A stretch of DNA of 11,587 nucleotides from Phycisphaerae bacterium (GTDB lineage: Bacteria; Planctomycetota; Phycisphaerae; JAAYCJ01), in contig WFQY01000476.1 in assembly GCA_015486815.1 (NCBI GenBank), positions 1-11,587 of the forward strand. Reading direction: 5' to 3'. The notes under the pieces are model-generated. The model did no database searches. It was not told where the DNA came from and saw only the letters and a program-made list of their open reading frames with translations. This document shows, piece after piece, positions 6,801-11,587 of the stretch (within the stretch, counting starts at the first letter, position 1; the number at the start of each line of letters is the position of its first letter). The position numbers and the translations under genes are program-made.

Positions 6801-8492
6801 ATGTTAAGAGGATGCATATTCACAAGCCGTAATTGTTGGACGTTTGTTATTACGTTATCTTTTCTTTTGCCTCTTCGGGTAATAGGGGTGAATGTCTCAA
6901 TTCCCGACACACAGGAACTAAAGGGCTCCGAGATAGAAATTCCGATTAATATAGACAATAGTGCAGGCGTCGCTGGTTTTCAGTTTACGGTTAGCTATGA
7001 TGACTCTGTTTTGGAAATTACAGGTGTTTCAGCGGGCTCCTTAACATCGGGGTGGACTCTTACACCTAATACAAATAATCCGGGTGAAATAAGAATTGTA
7101 GGAACGGATAATTCTCTTGCTGGCTTGCCGGGGGATAGCGGTTCGTTAGTATTGTTGAAGTTTAGTGTGACAGGCACCTGCGGTGCAACTACAACGCTAT
7201 CTTTTACTTATGGTAAGCTTAGCGATAGTGAAGGTAGAGAAATAGACTCAGATTATTCCGGAGGGACATTTACGGTAAAATGTCAGCAGGTAGCAACTCC
7301 TACATTCAGCCCTGATAACAGGACATTTTGTGATCCTTTTGATGTAATAATTAGCTGCAGCACCGATGGTGCTACTATCTATTACACTACGGACGGTAGC
7401 GAACCTGATGAGAATTCCTCGCAATATACCGAGCCGATTCATATTACCGATACGACAACTATTAAAGCGAAAGCATATAAAGCAGATATGAGACCGAGTG
7501 AGATTGCTACTGCGGTTTTTGAGTCCCAGTGCAACGGGCAATTACAATTTGACTATTCTACATATAGTGTTCGTGAAGGTGATGGGAGTGCGACGATTAC
7601 AGTTACTCGAACAGATGGAAGTGATGGTGAAGTAACTGTAGATTATGCTACAAGTGATGGTACTGCTACGGAAGGCAGTGATTATACTGCTACTGCTACA
7701 TCGGGAACATTAACATTTGCAGATGGCGAAACAAGTAAGACCTTTACTATCCCGATTATTGATGATGGTGAACTTGAAAAAGACGAGACGATCAATCTGA
7801 CGTTGACCAGCCCTACAGGTGGAGCTACTTTAGGAACGCAAACAACAGCCATCTTAAAAATTGTGGACAATGACAAGCCAATTCTCGAAGTAAAACCACC
7901 ACATCAAAATGTTGGTTGTCAGTTCGGAACGACTAAATTCGTTGTAAGCAACACAGGTACGGGCGATATGTATTGGAAGGCCAAAGTGATTGAGGGTATT
8001 GAGGATGATGATTGGCTGCGGATTACCTCAGGAGATAGCGGCACTAATGCTGGTACTATAACTGTTGAATTTGATGTAAATACATCTACTGAAGCTCGCA
8101 CTGCTAAGATTAGAGTAACCGCAGACGGAGCAACAGGAAGTCCGGTAGAGGTTACGGTTACACAGGCAGGATGTAATCAATACCTTCTTAAAGTAACTAC
8201 CGATGGACAGGGAAGTGTAACGCTTAATCCGCCCGGTGGGGTGTATAATGAAGACTCGCTGGTAAAGATTAACGCCGTTCCTGAAAAATGTTGGCAATTC
8301 GACCATTGGGAAGGTGATGTGCCTGAAGGACAAGAACAAAATAAGCCATTGACGATTAAGATGGATTCCAATAAGACAATAACGGCAGTTTTCGTACCTT
8401 CCACTAATCCGTGTTGCAATCCGGCGTTGCTCGTAATTTTAGCTATTGGATTAGGCTTTATGATGTTAGGCGGTGTAAGGTATAAAGAATAA
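6801..8492 (+). CDS. Modular cohesin protein with CHB_HEX, Calx-beta, BACON and InlB-like domains and a C-terminal anchor
   Basis: A 563-residue exported protein, or 571 residues if the upstream ATG at 6777 is used. Residues 1-29 are the signal region. Residues 30-160 are a cohesin module (SIPD, PINIDNSAGVAGFQFTVSYD, AGSLTSGWTL, GSLVLLKFSV). Residues 164-243 match the chitobiase/beta-hexosaminidase C-terminal-type module (VATPTFSP, TIYYTTDGSEP, TIKAKAYK). Residues 247-359 are a Calx-beta module (VREGDGSATITVTRTDG, YATSDGTATEGSDY, DDGELEKDETI, ending in IVDNDKP). Residues 361-458 are a BACON domain and 460-533 an InlB-type repeat (GQGSVTLNPPGG, FDHWEGD). The tail has NPCCNPALL at 536-544, then a hydrophobic segment and RYKE. 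There is no catalytic domain, so it reads as a surface scaffold or anchor that holds a dockerin protein away from the membrane. It is the last gene of the apparent operon. Confidence 0.9.
   Translation: MLRGCIFTSRNCWTFVITLSFLLPLRVIGVNVSIPDTQELKGSEIEIPINIDNSAGVAGFQFTVSYDDSVLEITGVSAGSLTSGWTLTPNTNNPGEIRIVGTDNSLAGLPGDSGSLVLLKFSVTGTCGATTTLSFTYGKLSDSEGREIDSDYSGGTFTVKCQQVATPTFSPDNRTFCDPFDVIISCSTDGATIYYTTDGSEPDENSSQYTEPIHITDTTTIKAKAYKADMRPSEIATAVFESQCNGQLQFDYSTYSVREGDGSATITVTRTDGSDGEVTVDYATSDGTATEGSDYTATATSGTLTFADGETSKTFTIPIIDDGELEKDETINLTLTSPTGGATLGTQTTAILKIVDNDKPILEVKPPHQNVGCQFGTTKFVVSNTGTGDMYWKAKVIEGIEDDDWLRITSGDSGTNAGTITVEFDVNTSTEARTAKIRVTADGATGSPVEVTVTQAGCNQYLLKVTTDGQGSVTLNPPGGVYNEDSLVKINAVPEKCWQFDHWEGDVPEGQEQNKPLTIKMDSNKTITAVFVPSTNPCCNPALLVILAIGLGFMMLGGVRYKE
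7881..8399 (+). repeat. BACON plus InlB-like cassette, homologous to the protease tail
   Basis: This in-gene pair matches the second BACON and InlB modules of the peptidase (5411-5926) over their whole length and in the same order. Shared elements include NVGC, GTT-F-VSN-GTGDM, DWL-ITSGDSGTN-GTI, NTSTE, IRVTA and FDHWEGD. The DNA has diverged mainly at third positions, so the duplication or shared acquisition is not recent. Confidence 0.8.
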
Positions 8493-8533
8493 GTTGGCTG
8501 ATATATAAAGTGAAACTTAGAGTGGGATTGATA
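8493..8533. other. Convergent intergenic gap
   Basis: Only 41 bp separate the ends of the converging transcripts. The best inverted repeat is a 4-bp AAGT/ACTT stem at 8508-8518 with no U-tract. I see no convincing intrinsic terminator, so termination may be factor-dependent or the 3' ends may overlap. Confidence 0.5.
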
Positions 8534-9118
8534 TTATTTGGACTTACTTGTAGCAATAAACGGCAATTGTTGCGTAAGGTGCCAAAGAAGTGAGCCAGCT
8601 ACCAAAGTAATGATTGTTATGGTTATAAAGAATCCCATTGTGATACAGATAGTGGCTATTGTATAGCACCATTTTGTCTGAATGGGGAAAATGAAGGGCA
8701 AGAGATTTATTAATAGCAATAGAATCCAGAAATGATAGCTCTGTTTATCGCTCCAATGGGATGTAAAGGTTTCTCGTTCTCGTATAAGCGAAAAACCCGC
8801 TGTTGTAAACAAGGTTGCCAAAGCATTCCCATAAATCAATCCCGTCCAGAATCGCCATTGTGGGCCCGGGTCTATTAGATGATAGCCAAAGGGTGGCATA
8901 ATAAGAATGCAGGCAATATTTGCGATTAAGATCGCTCGCGGCGGTAATCCGCGACGATAGCTTCCGTTTAGAAACACCAGCAGATATGTCATCGCCATTC
9001 CTATATACAGGCCTGTGCATCGCTGACAGACTGGTAGAATTTCGCCTGCTATATGAAAACTACGATCGGGCGTTTGTCCGCAAACATACGAAAAAATGTT
9101 CCAAATCAAATCCATCAT
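8534..9118 (-). CDS. DUF2085 family integral membrane protein
   Basis: A 194-residue polytopic membrane protein. The N-terminus carries the family signature: C13 with PDRS nearby, then LPVCQRCTGLYIG with C31 and C34 as a CxxC pair. The family usually reads Cys-His-Gln at the first motif; here it is Cys-Gly-Gln, so that His is missing. About four or five hydrophobic segments follow, near residues 36-52, 60-80, 88-112, 128-148 and 152-182, and the protein ends in a short basic tail. The biochemical role of DUF2085 is not established; the conserved cysteines suggest metal or redox chemistry at the membrane face, which is speculation. The start is one of two adjacent ATGs, 8 bp after the stop of the upstream propeller gene, so the two genes are probably cotranscribed. 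No strong ribosome binding site is visible, which fits coupled translation. Confidence 0.82.
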   Translation of the reverse strand: MMDLIWNIFSYVCGQTPDRSFHIAGEILPVCQRCTGLYIGMAMTYLLVFLNGSYRRGLPPRAILIANIACILIMPPFGYHLIDPGPQWRFWTGLIYGNALATLFTTAGFSLIRERETFTSHWSDKQSYHFWILLLLINLLPFIFPIQTKWCYTIATICITMGFFITITIITLVAGSLLWHLTQQLPFIATSKSK

Positions 9119-9126
9119 AGCTTATC

Positions 9127-11587
9127 TCATCTATTACTGACTTGCGTTGTAGCTAACTGCCAGTTTGGCCAAATGCGCTGAAATTTCATATTCGGAAAAG
9201 CCTGTTTAAGAATCTTTTTGCCATCGATAAGATATGTTTTCTTACCGTTATATATCCTGAATGATGGAACTCCAGCTAATCCGGAACGTAGTTGGACAGC
9301 CCAGAGATTTTTATCGTGAACCGCAATCGCTTCTGCATAGCCAAGTTTCATTTGCCGAATAACCTTACCGGATAAGTCCGTATCAACGGCGTAGGTATTA
9401 GACTCTTTGTCGGACATTAGCAACCTAAATTTATTAGGGCCAAGCCAATTGAGACTATGGACTGACAGCTTTTCGGCAGGCTGAGTTTGTGTTGGCATTG
9501 TGTGTGTGGTACTCAACTGAATTGCTTTTTGGTTACCCGTTTTAATATCTATCAGAATAACAGAAGCTTGCGGATCGCTCGTAGGAATAGCCAATTTGGT
9601 TTTGTCGGGTGATAGGACAGGCCAGCCTGATGAACTTAACAATGCAAGTTTCAGTCGTTGCATCTGCCAGCTATCTGTAACACCATCATAGCGCATCAAG
9701 CTCTGGTCGGGCCAAATAGCAAATAGGCCATTAATATCCGGATTGGCTACTGCTAATACATTGCCTGGCAGGATATACTTATCACCAAATCCTAAAATGA
9801 GACCAATATTGGAAAGGTTTGTTTTTAAACAAGAAGGATTAGCTACTAGACTTGAGGTAAATATCGATAGTAATTCCGGATCGGGTTTGAACGGAACAAG
9901 AGTGCTCTCATCGGATTTTCTGGTTGTTGGTGTTTTGTCATCAGTCGGCACCGTCAGAAGTTGTAACTGGCAGTTCAATTTTGTATCAGTATAAGTCAGC
10001 AGAGATGCAATCTGGCGTTTCACGAAATCCGATAGTGGCCCGGGCATGAGAACCGTTCCTTCATATATGACCTTCTGCAATTTGGCTTCTGTAATAATAT
10101 TATCTTTATCGATCTCTTTGGCAGGATAAGACAAACAGCCATATATAATATTCTGTCCATCCAATGACCATATTGGGAAAACTGGTATAGCGTTGTTATG
10201 GTGAGCCAGGATTTTCGTTGTCTTGTTTTTCAAATCATGCAAGCAGATGACAAATTTAGCCTGGTTAAAATCGAAATATGGCTCATCCACATCCCAGCCA
10301 TGCCAAATTGCTATCGCCAAATACCGCCCATCTTTCGAGAACATACACGATGCAAGAGTGGGCCAGGAAGGGCTTGGAGGGTGAAATTTCGGCAGATCTG
10401 ATGGTTGAGTGGTCGCTGACAGAGCTTTAATGAGAGGCAGCATTGTATCAATTGTGTAGATGGTTCCGTGATTGTGAATTTCGAGTGAATGGAACCACTC
10501 AGACTCGGAAGTTATCATTCTGGCAACCCACAAACTTTTATCATAACACACAAAACTTCTTGCATATCGTGCCAACGGAAAATTTCGAACAATAGACCAG
10601 CTGGAAGCGTGCATATCATATTCGAGGATTGACAGCCCGGGTGCAATATCATGATCACCCGGAGAAGGCTCCTCTACAAAAGTCATAAGCATTCTTAACC
10701 TGTTATTAGTTGCCCATTGCAAAGATACTGGTATGATGTTGGCACCTGGAATACGCGAAAGTTGCGGAGGTAATGACACATCGACCACGGTTGTTTTTTG
10801 TGTTTTGAGATTGACAATTTTAATCTGATACCTTTCCTTTATCTTGTTAGCAAATGGGCAGGCAATCTTATCGCCCTTGGGTGAAAATTTCATCCAGGCT
10901 GGTTCTGCTCTCTCGTATATACGGCAGGTATGCGGGTAGTAAAACCACTTAGCGGCTGAGATATCCCATACACAAAGCTCGCCATTTGAACCGGCCATAG
11001 CAAAGTATTTACCATCAGCAGAAAGATCTGCTGCTCCAACAGTAATACCAAGAACTTTACCTTTGCCAGTTTTGGTATCGACCCTAACCCAGCACGAAGG
11101 TCCGCGGGCATAGATAAAACGTCCATCAGGAGACCAAAACGTATGGTAGCCGGAAGGAATTTCACCATCGACCAGCAATGGCAGAGTCTGCGAGTATATC
11201 TGTTTTTCGACTTTTCCATCAACGGAAATAATAATAACGCTAAACTTAACGGGTTTTCCTTTTGGCCTTGTGGTTGTCTTGGAAATGACGTTTCCAGCAG
11301 GAATTTCAGTATAGGGCTGAGTGCTGGTCTGGCCATCTTTTCGGTCAACTTTCTCCATCAATGAATAAGCAATCCATTTGCCATAAGGAGAAAAGCATGG
11401 CCCCGAAACAGCAATATCGTCGTTAAATTTCTCGCCATCGTCATCCAGATACTTTTTGATGATGCGTGTTTGACGGGTTTTCAGGTCGTGTACGAAAAGA
11501 GCTGGTATGACCTCACCTTCCGAAGAAACAGCCCAGAATGCAATATATCTACCGTTTTTTGAAAAGCTAATCGGACTATCTTTACAC
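9127..11587 (-). CDS. Beta-propeller (PD40/WD40-like, TolB-type) repeat protein, 5' end outside window
   Basis: The frame stays open from its TGA at 9127-9129 to the right edge, giving at least 819 codons, and the start lies outside the window. A TTG near 11361 is not the start: the codons upstream of it read on as good propeller sequence (SFSKNGRYIAFWA, FVHDLKTRQTRII, CFSPYGKWIAYSL). Recurrent blades carry the PD40 pattern of FSPDGR/FSKDGR followed by a short hydrophobic strand, and then a V-D/H-DLKTxK-type strand. Examples are FWSPDGRFIYARG, LSADGKYFAMAG with LCVWDI, FSPKGDKIACPF, FSKDGRYLAIAI, WSLDGQNIIYG and LSPDKTKLAIPT. Such repeats form seven- or eight-bladed propellers, here likely two in tandem, and act in protein or ligand binding or as a sensor domain fused to something N-terminal. 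No enzymatic motif is visible in the part present. The DUF2085 gene follows 8 bp downstream. Confidence 0.8.
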   Translation of the reverse strand, partial: CKDSPISFSKNGRYIAFWAVSSEGEVIPALFVHDLKTRQTRIIKKYLDDDGEKFNDDIAVSGPCFSPYGKWIAYSLMEKVDRKDGQTSTQPYTEIPAGNVISKTTTRPKGKPVKFSVIIISVDGKVEKQIYSQTLPLLVDGEIPSGYHTFWSPDGRFIYARGPSCWVRVDTKTGKGKVLGITVGAADLSADGKYFAMAGSNGELCVWDISAAKWFYYPHTCRIYERAEPAWMKFSPKGDKIACPFANKIKERYQIKIVNLKTQKTTVVDVSLPPQLSRIPGANIIPVSLQWATNNRLRMLMTFVEEPSPGDHDIAPGLSILEYDMHASSWSIVRNFPLARYARSFVCYDKSLWVARMITSESEWFHSLEIHNHGTIYTIDTMLPLIKALSATTQPSDLPKFHPPSPSWPTLASCMFSKDGRYLAIAIWHGWDVDEPYFDFNQAKFVICLHDLKNKTTKILAHHNNAIPVFPIWSLDGQNIIYGCLSYPAKEIDKDNIITEAKLQKVIYEGTVLMPGPLSDFVKRQIASLLTYTDTKLNCQLQLLTVPTDDKTPTTRKSDESTLVPFKPDPELLSIFTSSLVANPSCLKTNLSNIGLILGFGDKYILPGNVLAVANPDINGLFAIWPDQSLMRYDGVTDSWQMQRLKLALLSSSGWPVLSPDKTKLAIPTSDPQASVILIDIKTGNQKAIQLSTTHTMPTQTQPAEKLSVHSLNWLGPNKFRLLMSDKESNTYAVDTDLSGKVIRQMKLGYAEAIAVHDKNLWAVQLRSGLAGVPSFRIYNGKKTYLIDGKKILKQAFPNMKFQRIWPNWQLATTQVSNR

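Noticed and set aside
7550..7880. Direct DNA repeat or CRISPR-like pattern in the GGTACTGCTAC / GATTATACTGCTAC region
   Set aside because: These short recurrences reflect repeated Thr, Ala and Ser codons in the Calx-beta module; there are no regular spacers.
8508..8518. Small hairpin as a terminator between the converging genes
   Set aside because: The stem is only 4 bp, AT-rich, and lacks a T-tract.
11359..11361. TTG as the start of the propeller gene
   Set aside because: Upstream codons in the same frame continue with propeller-blade sequence to the window edge, so the gene is partial and its start is outside.

Overview
The window is a bacterial chromosomal segment of moderate to low GC. 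It carries three large plus-strand genes in a probable operon (206-8492), facing two minus-strand genes (8534 to the right edge). Every plus-strand product has a secretion signal, and most are mosaics of small beta-sandwich modules (Ig-like, BACON, Calx-beta, chitobiase C-terminal type, InlB-type repeat). Cohesin and dockerin modules, BACON domains, and a separate PD40/WD40-like propeller protein are the kind of content seen in anaerobic polymer-degrading lineages, including Planctomycetota of the Phycisphaerae type. That placement is a guess from gene style only; no rRNA or marker gene is present.

Layout: 1-205 is an AT-rich leader with no convincing gene. 206-6139 encodes a 1977-residue secreted gingipain-family (C25) cysteine peptidase. 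It has a visible His/Cys dyad (H523, C554), several adhesion-type modules, a large unassigned middle part and a C-terminal dockerin with two Ca-binding loops. 6178-6780 encodes a 200-residue protein made of a signal peptide, one cohesin module and a C-terminal membrane segment. 6801-8492 encodes a second cohesin protein with four further modules and its own C-terminal membrane segment. The two cohesin proteins share a Pro-Cys element directly before that segment. After a 41-bp convergent gap come, on the minus strand, a DUF2085 polytopic membrane protein (9118-8534) and, just upstream of it, the 3' part of a long beta-propeller gene that runs off the right edge.

Working model (inference): the operon encodes a self-contained surface-display system. 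A dockerin-bearing protease is held on the outer surface by one or two membrane-anchored cohesin proteins made from the same transcript. This resembles a cellulosome in principle but is built around a peptidase, and it would replace the type IX secretion C-terminal domain that attaches classical gingipains. The BACON plus InlB-like cassette is shared between the protease tail and the second anchor protein, which suggests they were assembled from the same local module pool. The minus-strand genes show no evident functional link to this system.
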